Of a stretch of 28,249 nucleotides of DNA, positions 7,561 through 16,403 are shown in pieces (positions within the stretch are counted from its first letter, which is position 1; the number at the start of each line of letters is the position of its first letter). The DNA lies in contig CAKZVT010000018.1 of assembly GCA_937922435.1 (NCBI GenBank), positions 1-28,249 of the forward strand. Reading direction: 5' to 3'. The stretch comes from an uncultured Prevotella sp. (lineage in GTDB: Bacteria; Bacteroidota; Bacteroidia; Bacteroidales; Bacteroidaceae). The translations under genes were made by a program, and so were the position numbers. The notes under the pieces are model-generated. The model did no database searches. It was not told where the DNA came from and saw only the letters and a list, made by a program, of their open reading frames with translations.

Positions 7561-7813
7561 GTTCATCCGCAGTTCAGGTGTAAGCATACTTGTTCTGCCG
7601 GATTTGCAATCCGGCGGTTTCTAAGTGTGGATTTGCAATCCGCTCACCAACATACATCATTTTATAGATGTGCGGTTTGAGCGGATTACAAATCCTTATA
7701 GTAAATTTAGGCGGATTGCAAATCCGCCTAAAAATATTACCCTCCGCCTGAATTACAGTAGGATGTATATGTTTATTGGCTTTATATTCCATACACCTGA
7801 ACTGCGGATGAAC
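7561..7813. repeat. Composite palindromic element with 22-bp terminal inverted repeats
   Basis: Bases 7561-7582 and 7792-7813 are exact reverse complements (22 nt, starting gttcatccgcagttc). Between them lie four ggatTTGcaatcc-type palindromes, at 7597-7615, 7628-7643, 7679-7695 and 7709-7729, the first two opposite in orientation to the last two. There is no credible gene inside. The arm core gcggatgaac also occurs once at 121-130. It looks like a MITE or REP-type composite, and no transposase is present in the window. Confidence 0.8.
7614..7700. repeat. REP-like paired palindrome, copy A
   Basis: Starts gcggtttctaa and ends aaatccttata, with a ggatttgcaatcc palindrome near the left end and its reverse-complement form near the right end. 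Copy B at 28063-28150 has the same ends, order and near-identical length, with a diverged centre. The two palindromes can pair with each other in a larger hairpin, as in BIME-type REP pairs. Confidence 0.8.
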
Positions 7814-7998
7814 CGTCTTTCAGGTTGCCGTCAATGCTGCCTGCTGGGATGTGAGGCCATCCGATAATGCCATGATGTCTTTATGCAAGGTTCTTGGTAA
7901 CTGTCATCGCTTGGCAGTTTGTTTTATTTTGAGCAGTCAGGCGGTTTTGTACCGATGTGTTTTTTTACGTTTTTTTTAGTTTGAGTTTTACTGCCCTG

Positions 7999-8020
7999 TT
8001 GGGTGTCAAATGACACACAA
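7999..8020. promoter_or_regulatory. Candidate operator palindrome upstream of susC
   Basis: The core GTGTCA-AA-TGACAC (8003-8016) is a perfect palindrome. It is extended by TTG at 7999-8001 and CAA at 8018-8020 with one mismatch, giving a 22-nt dyad typical of a dimeric helix-turn-helix protein. It lies about 400 nt before the susC ATG and is too short and symmetric to be a terminator. The binding protein is unknown. Confidence 0.5.
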
Positions 8021-8072
8021 ATCCCCTTCAGACAGCCGTTGAAATTGTTAAAAATACACTTATTTTGGGCGT

Positions 8073-8105
8073 ATGAGACAAATTGAAATTGAAATGAGAC
8101 AATTT
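8073..8105. promoter_or_regulatory. Direct repeat ATGAGACAA, 21-nt period
   Basis: ATGAGACAA starts at 8073 and again at 8094, each followed by an A/T run. The 21-nt period equals two helical turns, which would put both sites on one DNA face. It may be a tandem activator site for the SusC/SusD locus, for which no regulator gene is present in the window. Confidence 0.4.
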
Positions 8106-8390
8106 TGACTATAACGTTAACCGTAAGTGTATAATTTTGTAACCGAAAGAAAACTTTGCTTTAAGTGAATTAATGTTTACTGCCTGTGAAAATCAAGTTT
8201 GGCAGTGTTAAAAAAGGTGTTTGACAACCTTTACGTATGTGTTTTTTGCCGGATATGCCGGAAAGCGTGTGGCAAATGGAAATAGCCCTGACTGGATTCG
8301 TTGTGATGCGGACAGGTGTGCCGGAGTGTCATGCATGATGTATATATATAAGTATAAAAAGTGATGCATTTTTCTAATACTATAATTGTT

Positions 8391-8398
8391 TAACTTTG
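8391..8398 (+). promoter_or_regulatory. Possible -7 box immediately before susC
   Basis: TAACTTTG matches TAnnTTTG exactly but ends only 15 nt before the ATG at 8414. If used, the mRNA leader would be about 10 nt. No clear TTTG stands at -33. The alternative is the box at 8132, giving a leader of about 270 nt. Confidence 0.4.
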
Positions 8399-8413
8399 GT
8401 AACTCAAAAGACT

Positions 8414-11400
8414 ATGGATTATTCAAGACCAAAACAAAACTTGAAGGGCGTGGTGCTTGCATTGGGCATGGTTTGCGCCGCTTCTAACGCTTTTGCAGTT
8501 TCACTGGAGGCTCCGGCAGGGGAAAGGGGCAATTTTACCCCCCCCACTATGGCTGTGCAGCAGAAGGTGACAGTGACTGGTACCGTCAGTGATGCGGCAG
8601 GTCCGCTCATCGGCGCCACAATTAAAGTAAAGGGTTCGTCCACAGGTGTCGTGGCCGACATGGACGGACGCTTCAGTATCCAGGCCAACCCTTCCGATGT
8701 GCTTGAGATTTCATACATCGGTTACGTCACGCAGGAGGTGACGGTCGGCAACAAGACTAAACTCACAATCAAGCTCGAAGAAGAGAAGCACAACCTCAAC
8801 GAAGTGGTTGTCATCGGTTACGGTACGCAGAGGCGCGAGGCCGTTACCGGTTCTGTGGCCAACATTAGCGGTTCAGAGCTGAACCAGATTGCCGCCACCA
8901 ACGCAGCCCAGGCGCTCCAGGGACGCGTTGCCGGCGTGCTCATGACGCAGACCTCTTCAAAGCCTGGCGCGGAAATGCAAATCCGCATCCGCGGCCAGCG
9001 TTCGCTCAACGCGAGCAACGACCCGCTCATCGTGCTCGACGGAATTCCCTTCATGGGTAAGCTCTCTGACATCAACCCCGGCGACATCAAGTCGATGGAC
9101 ATCCTGAAGGACGCCTCCGCAACCGCCATCTACGGTAGCCGCGGTGCCAACGGCGTAATACTCATCACCACGGTGAAGGGCATGCAAGGCACGCCGGCGA
9201 AGGTAAGCTACAACGCTTACGTGGGCTTCAAGACTATTTTCCACAAGTTCCCGATGATGAACGGCAAGGATTATTCGGAAATGCGTAAGTACGCGCAGTG
9301 GAATACCGGCGGATATCAGAACTCTGTAGACGAGAGCGACGACATGAATACCGACTGGCAAGACCTGTTCTACCGCACGGGCATCTCGCACAGCCATGAC
9401 GTAAGCGTTGCCGGAGGCACTAACGGCGGAAGCTACAGCTTCGGAGCAAGCTACTACCATGACGAGGCCGTCGTCCCGACACAGGGTTACGACCGTGTTT
9501 CAATACGCGGTAACTTCGACCAGAGCGTAGGCAAGTACTTCCGCTTCGGACTTTCCACCAATACCAACTACCACGAGACCACCGGCCAGAACATCAATAT
9601 GTACAGCGTCCTGTCGCAGTCTCCGCTTATCAATCCCTACGATGCCGACGGCAACATGAAGGAAAGGGTGAGGATGCCGGCCGACGACATTTACCTTGTA
9701 ACCAAGGATGTGATTGAAAGCCACAAGGACAACTGGCTGAACGAGGAAAAGGGCCTCGGCACGTACAACACAATGTTCGCAGAGGTAAAGTGCCCTTGGA
9801 TTGAGGGGCTTAGCTACCGCGTGAACGTAGGTTTGAACTACCGTTCGTCAAAGCAAGGCGTGTTCACCGGCACAGGCGTGGGCAGCAGCAATGCTGACAA
9901 CCCCAACAGCGCGTCAGTTCAGCAGGATATCACGAAGAACTGGGTGGTGGAGAACCTTCTCACTTACGACCGCACCTTCGCTGATAAGCACCACGTCAAC
10001 TTCACCGGCCTCTACTCTGCCGAGCAGACTACGTTCGAGCGCACGTACATGTCAGGACAGAGCATTCCGGCGGAGTACTTCCAGTATTACAATATAGGAG
10101 CGGCGACGCAGAATCTTGCGGTTGACCCGTCCAAGCAGAACTACTGGCAGAGCGGCCTTATGTCATGGATGGGACGTATCATGTACACCTACGACAACAA
10201 GTATATGATTTCAGCGGCTGTCCGTTCGGACGGTTCTTCACGCCTGGCAAAGGGACACCAGTGGCACACATATCCCGCAGTGTCGGCAGGTTGGAACATC
10301 TCGCGCGAGAGTTTCCTGAAGGATGTCAAGTGGATTGACAACATCAAGCTGCGCGTAGGCTACGGTGAGACGTCAAACCAAAGTATCGACCCGTATTCCA
10401 CCCTCGGTGCATTGAGCACCCGTCCGTACAACTTCGGCTCGTCAAACTTCAACCAAGGATACTATGTCGCTTCGCTTCCAAATAAGGACCTTGGATGGGA
10501 GTATTCGTCAACATGGAACGTCGGTGTTGACTTCTCGTTCTTCAGCGGCAGGCTGAGCGGTACGATGGAATATTACATCCAGAACACCAAGGACTTGCTC
10601 CTTAGCGTATCGTTGCCTGCGACATCGGGCGCAAGCAGCTATATGGCCAACGTCGGAAAGACACGCAACACCGGTTTCGAGTTCAGCCTCAACGGTGTAA
10701 TCCTTGACAACAAGAACGGCTGGACATGGGATGCCGGAATCAACTTCTATTTCAACCGCAACGAACTCGTGGCTTTGGCTTCAGGCGCAAAGCAGGATAT
10801 CAACAACCGTTGGTTTGTAGGCCATCCTATCGACGTAATCTATGATTACAAGAAAATCGGTCTCTGGCAGGAAGGCGACCCGTATCTCCTAGACTACGAA
10901 CCGGGCGGCAACGTCGGCATGATTAAGGTTGAGTACACTGGTGAATATGACGAAAACGGCAAGCCTGTACGCCAAATCAACACGGACGACAGGCAGATAA
11001 TGGACATGGAGCCTGACCTTGTCGGAGGTTTCAACACCAACGTATATTATAAAGGTTTCGACTTCTCTCTCATCGGAGCATTCCAAATCGGCGGCACGCT
11101 CATCAGCGCCTTGCACTCCAACATCGGTTACCTGAACTCTTTGGACGGACGCCGAGGACAAATCGACGTTGACTATTGGACTGAAACCAATACGGATGCC
11201 AAGTACCCGAGGCCGGGCGGCACATCGTCAAGCAACAACCCGAAGTACGGCAGCACGCTCGGTTACTTCGACGCCGGCTACCTTAAGGTGCGTGCCATCA
11301 CTCTCGGTTATGATTTCGCACGCTTCAAGGCTGTAAAGGATTTCGGCATCAGCAAGCTGCGCGCTTACTTCACTGTGCAAAACCCGTTTGTGCTCTTCTC

Positions 11401-11569
11401 CCCGTTCACCAACGAGTGCGGACTTGACCCGGAGACCAACTCTATAACCAACGACGGCATTACGGCCGTGTCGATGGAAGGATATACCGGCGCGCACACG
11501 CTGCCTATCGTGGGCTACAATACTCCGGCTACACGTAATTTCTTATTCGGCATAAATCTGACATTCTAA
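8414..11569 (+). CDS. susC: SusC/RagA-family TonB-dependent outer-membrane transporter
   Basis: A roughly 1051-residue outer-membrane importer that works with the SusD-like lipoprotein encoded next to bring oligosaccharides into the periplasm using TonB energy. The order is signal peptide (1-28, cleavage near NAFA), carboxypeptidase-regulatory-like domain (about 48-125, VTGTVSDAAGPLIGATI and YIGYVTQEV), plug starting at LNEVVVIGYGTQRREAVTGS, and a long beta-barrel to the final FLFGINLTF with terminal Phe. I chose the ATG at 8414. An in-frame TTG at 8396 would add six residues before the signal peptide and overlaps a possible -7 box. The SusD start follows 12 nt after the stop. The gene-specific name susC denotes the family, not the starch system. 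Confidence 0.95.
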   Translation: MDYSRPKQNLKGVVLALGMVCAASNAFAVSLEAPAGERGNFTPPTMAVQQKVTVTGTVSDAAGPLIGATIKVKGSSTGVVADMDGRFSIQANPSDVLEISYIGYVTQEVTVGNKTKLTIKLEEEKHNLNEVVVIGYGTQRREAVTGSVANISGSELNQIAATNAAQALQGRVAGVLMTQTSSKPGAEMQIRIRGQRSLNASNDPLIVLDGIPFMGKLSDINPGDIKSMDILKDASATAIYGSRGANGVILITTVKGMQGTPAKVSYNAYVGFKTIFHKFPMMNGKDYSEMRKYAQWNTGGYQNSVDESDDMNTDWQDLFYRTGISHSHDVSVAGGTNGGSYSFGASYYHDEAVVPTQGYDRVSIRGNFDQSVGKYFRFGLSTNTNYHETTGQNINMYSVLSQSPLINPYDADGNMKERVRMPADDIYLVTKDVIESHKDNWLNEEKGLGTYNTMFAEVKCPWIEGLSYRVNVGLNYRSSKQGVFTGTGVGSSNADNPNSASVQQDITKNWVVENLLTYDRTFADKHHVNFTGLYSAEQTTFERTYMSGQSIPAEYFQYYNIGAATQNLAVDPSKQNYWQSGLMSWMGRIMYTYDNKYMISAAVRSDGSSRLAKGHQWHTYPAVSAGWNISRESFLKDVKWIDNIKLRVGYGETSNQSIDPYSTLGALSTRPYNFGSSNFNQGYYVASLPNKDLGWEYSSTWNVGVDFSFFSGRLSGTMEYYIQNTKDLLLSVSLPATSGASSYMANVGKTRNTGFEFSLNGVILDNKNGWTWDAGINFYFNRNELVALASGAKQDINNRWFVGHPIDVIYDYKKIGLWQEGDPYLLDYEPGGNVGMIKVEYTGEYDENGKPVRQINTDDRQIMDMEPDLVGGFNTNVYYKGFDFSLIGAFQIGGTLISALHSNIGYLNSLDGRRGQIDVDYWTETNTDAKYPRPGGTSSSNNPKYGSTLGYFDAGYLKVRAITLGYDFARFKAVKDFGISKLRAYFTVQNPFVLFSPFTNECGLDPETNSITNDGITAVSMEGYTGAHTLPIVGYNTPATRNFLFGINLTF

Positions 11570-11581
11570 AAACAAATAACT

Positions 11582-13537
11582 ATGAATACCTTTTATAATA
11601 AAATAAGGAACTTAGGCATAGCTTCAGTCGGATTGCTTATGCTAAGTTCGTGCTCCGACATCCTTGACGAGCAGCCGCGTACCATTTACGAGCCTGGTTT
11701 CTTCCAAGAGGAGGAAGGCATCATGGGCGGATTGACAGCGCTTTACGCCCACCTGCGTGACACTTACGGCAACGGCTACTATCTAAACGCCTATGAGACA
11801 GGTACCGACGAATATACTTGGGGCCATGACGCAGACTCAAACTATAAGAACGGCGACCTTTCCGGAGTAGGTTCTCTCAACGCCGAGACTTGCCGTGCCG
11901 ACGCGCTTTGGAACAACGCGTTCACATATATCAATACTGCGAGCGGCATCATTGAGAACGGTACGGCGGCAGGCATGGACGAATCGCTTGTCAGCGAGGC
12001 ACGCTTCTTCCGTGCGTTCGACTATTTCCGTCTTGTGCAGACATTCGGAGGCGTGCCCCTTGACCTTGGAGCAGGCGAGCTTAAGTTCAACAACTCGCCG
12101 TCACGCCTCTCCGTACGCAACACCGTACCCGAGGTTTATACCAAGGCAATATTCCCCGATTTGCTCACAGCTATCGAGAACCTGCCCGAAACCGGCCGCA
12201 TAACCGGTGGCGTTACGAAGACCGCCGCACGTATTACGTTGGCATGGGCTTACCTTACCTACGGCTGGTGGCTTGAGAATCCGAACAACATCCCCACCTA
12301 TCCGGAGTGTGACCGCGTTGACCCTGACGGCCATGACAAGCAATGGTATTTCCAGGCTGCATACGACTTGGCTCTCGAAGGAATACAGAATCATGGTCCG
12401 TTTGGGCTTCAGCCGACATTCTATGACGTCAATGTAGGCTCTAACGACCGCAACAACGAAATAGTACTTTATGCCGACCACACGCAGGAAAGCGAGCAGT
12501 ACAACGGCGGTTCATTGAGCTGGGCCAACGGTTCTACAGGGGAGAACTTTGCCGCGTGGATGGTAACGTGGGACTATACGCTGCAGACCGCGAAGAGACC
12601 CGACACGGGTGAATCGTACAACCCAGTACAGCGTATCGCAATCCAGGACGGCGGCCGCCCCTGGAAGTGCATGGCTCCGCCGCATGAGGTGTTTACGAAC
12701 ACGTTTGCCGACAAGGTGAACGACTCGCGCTTCGACGGAACTTTCACAACCGTGTACCGCGCTAACTGGGACCTTGCCCATGCCGACAATTCCCCTGCAA
12801 CGCTGATTAACGCCAATGACATGCACATAAGCCCGGGCGACCCTGTCTTGACTTTCATTACGGATTATGACGCTCCGGCAGGTTCCACATACACGACCGA
12901 AAACACCGTAGGCGGTTTTGAGGCGCCCGGACGTTCGGATTATGTGGTGCCATTGTCAGCCATCAGCCGCCGCAAGTATCCTGCTCTGTGGAAAATCGCG
13001 ATGTACCGTACAGACAACGGTGACGGCTTAGGCTCTCCTAACGGCTGTATCACGCGTCCGTATCCGGCCATCAAGTTCTCCGAGCTTTACTTCATCGGAG
13101 CCGAGGCCGCAGTGAAAGGAGCTACTGCACAGCCCGGCTATTCGGCACGCGACCTTATCAATGTCATCCGTGGCCGCGCCGGTAAGTGGCGCTTCAACAG
13201 GGTAACGAATACCGAATACATAGTCGACCACAGCACTGACATGACGAATGCCACGCCGCAGACAATCACAATCGACTACCTTGTTGACGAGCTTAGCCGC
13301 GAATACTTTGGCGAAGGCCGCCGCTGGTACGACCTTGTGCGCACGCAGACATGGCGTGAGCGCGCCGAGAAGTTCACCATCGCAGGCCCTGCTACAGAGG
13401 ACCACACGCCTGAAACATTTACACGCGACATTCCCGACGGCTACTATCTCCGCCCGATTCCGCAGGCGCAGCTTGACGGAATGGAGATGACCGACGCCGA
13501 GAGGAACGAGTATCAGAACCCGGCGTACAGGTGGTGA
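11582..13537 (+). CDS. susD: SusD/RagB-family glycan-binding lipoprotein
   Basis: A 651-residue surface lipoprotein that caps the SusC barrel and binds the glycan. The lipobox LSSC has Cys24, followed by SDILDEQPRTIYEPGFF. Helical TPR-like SusD segments follow (EARFFRAFDYFRLVQTFGGVPL, typical of the family), then SRLSVRNTVPEVYTKAIFPDL, and the characteristic C-terminal end with ELSREYFGEGRRWYDLVR and NPAYRW. The length is within the upper range for the family. It is co-transcribed with susC and followed by a structured 116-nt gap and a GH2 gene. The substrate cannot be read from the sequence. Confidence 0.95.
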   Translation: MNTFYNKIRNLGIASVGLLMLSSCSDILDEQPRTIYEPGFFQEEEGIMGGLTALYAHLRDTYGNGYYLNAYETGTDEYTWGHDADSNYKNGDLSGVGSLNAETCRADALWNNAFTYINTASGIIENGTAAGMDESLVSEARFFRAFDYFRLVQTFGGVPLDLGAGELKFNNSPSRLSVRNTVPEVYTKAIFPDLLTAIENLPETGRITGGVTKTAARITLAWAYLTYGWWLENPNNIPTYPECDRVDPDGHDKQWYFQAAYDLALEGIQNHGPFGLQPTFYDVNVGSNDRNNEIVLYADHTQESEQYNGGSLSWANGSTGENFAAWMVTWDYTLQTAKRPDTGESYNPVQRIAIQDGGRPWKCMAPPHEVFTNTFADKVNDSRFDGTFTTVYRANWDLAHADNSPATLINANDMHISPGDPVLTFITDYDAPAGSTYTTENTVGGFEAPGRSDYVVPLSAISRRKYPALWKIAMYRTDNGDGLGSPNGCITRPYPAIKFSELYFIGAEAAVKGATAQPGYSARDLINVIRGRAGKWRFNRVTNTEYIVDHSTDMTNATPQTITIDYLVDELSREYFGEGRRWYDLVRTQTWRERAEKFTIAGPATEDHTPETFTRDIPDGYYLRPIPQAQLDGMEMTDAERNEYQNPAYRW

Positions 13538-13573
13538 TGCGGTTTCAATGTAGCTGTATAATCTGAAACTTTC

Positions 13574-13629
13574 ACGGGAGTGGGTGTTGTTGTAATACGG
13601 TAAGATTACACGGGCATGTCCACTCCCGT
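13574..13629 (+). other. Intercistronic RNA hairpin between susD and GH2
   Basis: Bases 13574-13583 (acgggagtgg) pair perfectly with 13620-13629. Inside, 13591-13596 (tgtaat) pair with 13605-13610 (attaca). No T-tract follows, so it is more likely a processing, stability or partial attenuation structure than a full terminator, letting susCD outnumber the enzyme gene. Confidence 0.6.
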
Positions 13630-13653
13630 TGATTTAACAAGCATATAAGAAGA

Positions 13654-16011
13654 ATGAAAAGGACTGTTGCATTTTTGTCTCTGCTTTTGGGCTTTGTTTT
13701 TTCCTGTCATGCGGAAGCCATTGGAAGGAAGCAGAACTTCGACTTTGACTGGAAATTCATCCTTGACGACAACTCCGCTTATTCTGGTTCTGCTGTAGAT
13801 GAAAGCGCGTGGAGCGACGTCCAGTTGCCACACGACTGGAGCACAACGCTGGCATGGGACCCTACCGTAAGCGGCTCTGCCGCTCATTTGCCCGGCGGAA
13901 TAGGATGGTACAGGAAGACGTTTGACGTACCATCTTCTTACAAAGGCAAGCGCATATCCATACTTTTTGACGGGATATACCATCAGAGCGACGTCTACGT
14001 AAACGGCCGTCACCTCGGGTTCAGGCCATACGGCTTTTGCAGCATAGAGTACGATTTGACACCTTATATAGTCTTTGGGGGCAAAAACGTCATAGCCGTA
14101 AGGGTCGACAGGAAAGAGAAGCAGGATGTATGCCGCTGGTATACAGGCTCCGGCATTTACCGCCATGCCTGGCTCATAGTGCGCAACCCGGTACACATAC
14201 CTACATACGGCACGTATGTCACCACGCCGCGTGTCACCGAAGCGCAGGCCGACGTAGACATTGTGACTACGCTGGCAAACAAAAGCGGGAAGCAACAAAG
14301 CGTAACCGTGGCACAACGGATAATAGACGCCGGAGGGAAAACCGTAGCTAAAAGCAAAACCCTCAAACGCAGCTTGGCTGCCGGAGACTCTGTAGACGTG
14401 AAACAGACACTGGCCATAGGCAACCCGATACTGTGGTCGCAGGACAACCCGTACCTGTATGTCATGGAGACAACGGTGAAGGCCGGCGGCAAGACCGTTG
14501 ACACATACCGCACCACGTTCGGTGTGCGCACGTTCAAGTTCGACCCCGAGCGCGGCTTCATGCTTAACGGCAAGCAGGTCAAGCTGAAAGGCTTGTGCCT
14601 GCATCAGGACATGGGCGTGCTCGGCACCGCCGTGCCCGACCGCGGCTACGAGTACCGCCTCGAGATTCTTAAGGAGTACGGCTGCAACGCCATACGCTGC
14701 GCCCACAACCAGCCTTCGCCGGAATTGCTGGACTTGTGCGACCGCATGGGGCTGCTTGTCATCGACGAGGCGTTCGACAAATGGAAGTCGGGCTATTATG
14801 CTAAGTACTTTGACGAGTGGTGGCAACGCGACCTTGCCGACATGATTTTGCGCGACCGCAACCATCCGTCAATAATCCTCTGGAGCATAGGCAACGAGGT
14901 GCAGGAGGCTTGGGACGAAGGCGACGAAGGCATAGAGCGTGCCAAGATGCTAAATGACTTCGTGCACAAGCTCGAGCCTACCCGGCCTACTACGCTTGCA
15001 GGGCAGAACAACCACAACGGCAAGTTCTCCGCCGTGGTCGACGTGACAGGCTACAATTACCTTGAGGCGAGGCTGCTTGCCGACCGCGCAAAGAACCCTA
15101 CGCACTGCTATTTCATATCCGAGGAGCTGCCCTATTTCCAAGGGGCTGAAGGCAACATACGCGCTTACCTTACCGACAATCCGTGGAACACCGTGGCCGC
15201 GCATGATTTCATAGCCGGCGGATTCATCTGGTCGGGCGTGGATTATTGGGGCGAAGCCGGCGGCGACAGCAACGGCTGGCCCAACGGGCTGTTTGACATG
15301 GCCATGACGGAGAAGCCGCGTGCCGTGTTCCACCGCGCCATGTGGAATCCCGACAAGCCCGTCGTGGGGATAGCCGTGATGGACAACTCGCTCGACATAG
15401 ACCACGGCCGCGACCTGTGGCAGTGGCCTTTGATGGCGTCGCACTGGAGCTTCCCTCCGCGTTACAGGGGGCTTATGATGGTGGTACGCACCACGACAAA
15501 CTGCGAGAGGGTGGAGCTGGTGTGCAACGACAAGCAGATGGGAGTGTACACTACAGCCGACTTCCCCAACAATACGATAGAATGGAACGTGCCGTTCAAC
15601 CCGGGAACCATCGTTGCCAACGCTTACAACGGCGACAGCCTCGTCGCTTCGTCAAGGCTCGTCACCGCATACAAGGCCGAAGCCTTTGCGGCTAAGGCCG
15701 ACCGCACGAGGCTCAAGGCCGACGGGCAAGACTTGTCTTTCATAAGAATAGGACTGCAAGACAAGGACGGCAACCCTGTGGAGGTAGACGACCGCAACAT
15801 CACCGTGACCGTTGAAGGCGACGGCGTGATGCGCGGCATCGACACTGGGGAGACACGCCGCAAGGCCCTTCTTACGGCAGGCACGGTAAAGTCGTACTTC
15901 GGCAGGGCGCAGGCCGTAGTGCAGTCAACGCGGAAAACCGGCACGATGTATGTGCGTGTAAGGGTAGAAGGGATTGACGGCGAGAAGGTGATAGCTATTG
16001 TCACGGAATGA
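13654..16011 (+). CDS. GH2 glycoside hydrolase, beta-galactosidase-like, exported
   Basis: A 785-residue retaining glycosidase. A signal peptide (about 1-22, CHAEA) sends it to the periplasm. Cys18 makes a lipoprotein possible, but Phe at -2 is a poor lipobox. The sugar-binding jelly-roll spans about 28-180 (LPHDWS, GGIGWYRKTF, VYVNGRHLGFRPYG), the Ig-like domain about 185-292, and the TIM barrel about 295-590 with LKGLCLHQDMG, acid/base Glu415 (SIGNEV) and probable nucleophile Glu490 (FISEELPY). A DUF4982-like domain (about 610-670) and a C-terminal Ig-like domain follow. Beta-galactosidase is the commonest activity for this architecture, but other GH2 activities are not excluded. It is the only hydrolase beside susCD, so it probably trims the imported oligosaccharide. 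Confidence 0.92.
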   Translation: MKRTVAFLSLLLGFVFSCHAEAIGRKQNFDFDWKFILDDNSAYSGSAVDESAWSDVQLPHDWSTTLAWDPTVSGSAAHLPGGIGWYRKTFDVPSSYKGKRISILFDGIYHQSDVYVNGRHLGFRPYGFCSIEYDLTPYIVFGGKNVIAVRVDRKEKQDVCRWYTGSGIYRHAWLIVRNPVHIPTYGTYVTTPRVTEAQADVDIVTTLANKSGKQQSVTVAQRIIDAGGKTVAKSKTLKRSLAAGDSVDVKQTLAIGNPILWSQDNPYLYVMETTVKAGGKTVDTYRTTFGVRTFKFDPERGFMLNGKQVKLKGLCLHQDMGVLGTAVPDRGYEYRLEILKEYGCNAIRCAHNQPSPELLDLCDRMGLLVIDEAFDKWKSGYYAKYFDEWWQRDLADMILRDRNHPSIILWSIGNEVQEAWDEGDEGIERAKMLNDFVHKLEPTRPTTLAGQNNHNGKFSAVVDVTGYNYLEARLLADRAKNPTHCYFISEELPYFQGAEGNIRAYLTDNPWNTVAAHDFIAGGFIWSGVDYWGEAGGDSNGWPNGLFDMAMTEKPRAVFHRAMWNPDKPVVGIAVMDNSLDIDHGRDLWQWPLMASHWSFPPRYRGLMMVVRTTTNCERVELVCNDKQMGVYTTADFPNNTIEWNVPFNPGTIVANAYNGDSLVASSRLVTAYKAEAFAAKADRTRLKADGQDLSFIRIGLQDKDGNPVEVDDRNITVTVEGDGVMRGIDTGETRRKALLTAGTVKSYFGRAQAVVQSTRKTGTMYVRVRVEGIDGEKVIAIVTE

Positions 16012-16127
16012 CAAGTTTGGCTTTCAATTGTTTCTACATGTTTGAAAACTATGGCAATATAGGCAGATTGCCTTACAGTACACGATGAGACAGGAGTGTT
16101 TCATAAGTGTTATTTGGGTAAAAAGCC

Positions 16128-16161
16128 AAGGGCGTGCCGCGTGAGCGGCGCGCCCTTATTT
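16128..16161 (+). terminator. Terminator after the SusCD-GH2 locus
   Basis: A 13-bp GC-rich stem (16128-16140 with 16145-16157, one G-T pair) with loop gtga, followed by attt. It lies 116 nt after the GH2 stop codon. The T-tract is short. Confidence 0.7.
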
Positions 16162-16186
16162 GTGGAGCGTATTTGTGATGAACTGC

Positions 16187-16270
16187 AAAATGCCGCCTTT
16201 TGCACTGCGAAAGGCGGCATTTTACATTGCAATTCATGGCCTTTTGCGGCGCAAAACATGGCCTTTTGAA
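16187..16270. repeat. GGCCTTTTG hairpin cluster
   Basis: Bases 16187-16200 (aaaatgccgccttt) pair with 16210-16223. It is followed by two direct copies of catggccttttg (from 16235 and 16258) around the small hairpin 16242-16256. It is related to the clusters at 310-368 and 7477-7557. It lies in the 392-nt gap after the GH2 gene. Confidence 0.7.
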
Positions 16271-16312
16271 AGCCGCCTCTTGCCGTTTCGGATAAAAGTC
16301 AGTATATTTGCA

Positions 16313-16320
16313 TTGGCCAA
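16313..16320 (+). promoter_or_regulatory. Probable -7 box of the membrane-protein gene
   Basis: TATATTTG fits TAnnTTTG. Transcription from here would start near 16326, downstream of an in-frame ATG at 16308, which supports the ATG at 16404 as the real start. The -33 element is not clear. Confidence 0.6.
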
Positions 16321-16403
16321 GCTGCGTTCGGGAAGTTGCAATCAGGTCTGCTTCCCGCCTGTCGGCCTTGTCTTTGCAGGAATTGAATAAACAAAAAAGC
16401 GCT

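Larger units (their letters stand above)
7814..8390. other. Gene-free, AT-rich region upstream of susC
   Basis: No open reading frame here looks real. The stretch holds a near-perfect palindrome (7999-8020), a 21-nt spaced direct repeat (8073-8105), a possible -7 box TAATTTTG (8132-8139, with TTTG at 8104-8107 rather far upstream) and an alternating TA run near 8339-8350. No sigma factor, anti-sigma factor or hybrid two-component regulator gene is present beside the SusC/SusD pair. Confidence 0.6.

Noticed and set aside
7597..7729. Repeated ggatttgcaatcc units as a CRISPR array
   Set aside because: Units are palindromic, alternate in orientation, and spacers are unequal; no cas genes are present.
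7625..7867. Small open frames in the repeat cluster
   Set aside because: They translate the repeats themselves and have no ribosome site or family signal.
8396..8413. TTG start six codons before the susC ATG
   Set aside because: It overlaps a -7-like box and adds nothing to the signal peptide.
13606..14865. 419-codon antisense open frame over the GH2 gene
   Set aside because: It is a shadow of the GH2 coding frame with no recognisable motif.
16308..16403. Upstream in-frame ATG for the membrane protein
   Set aside because: It precedes the predicted transcription start and encodes no plausible leader.
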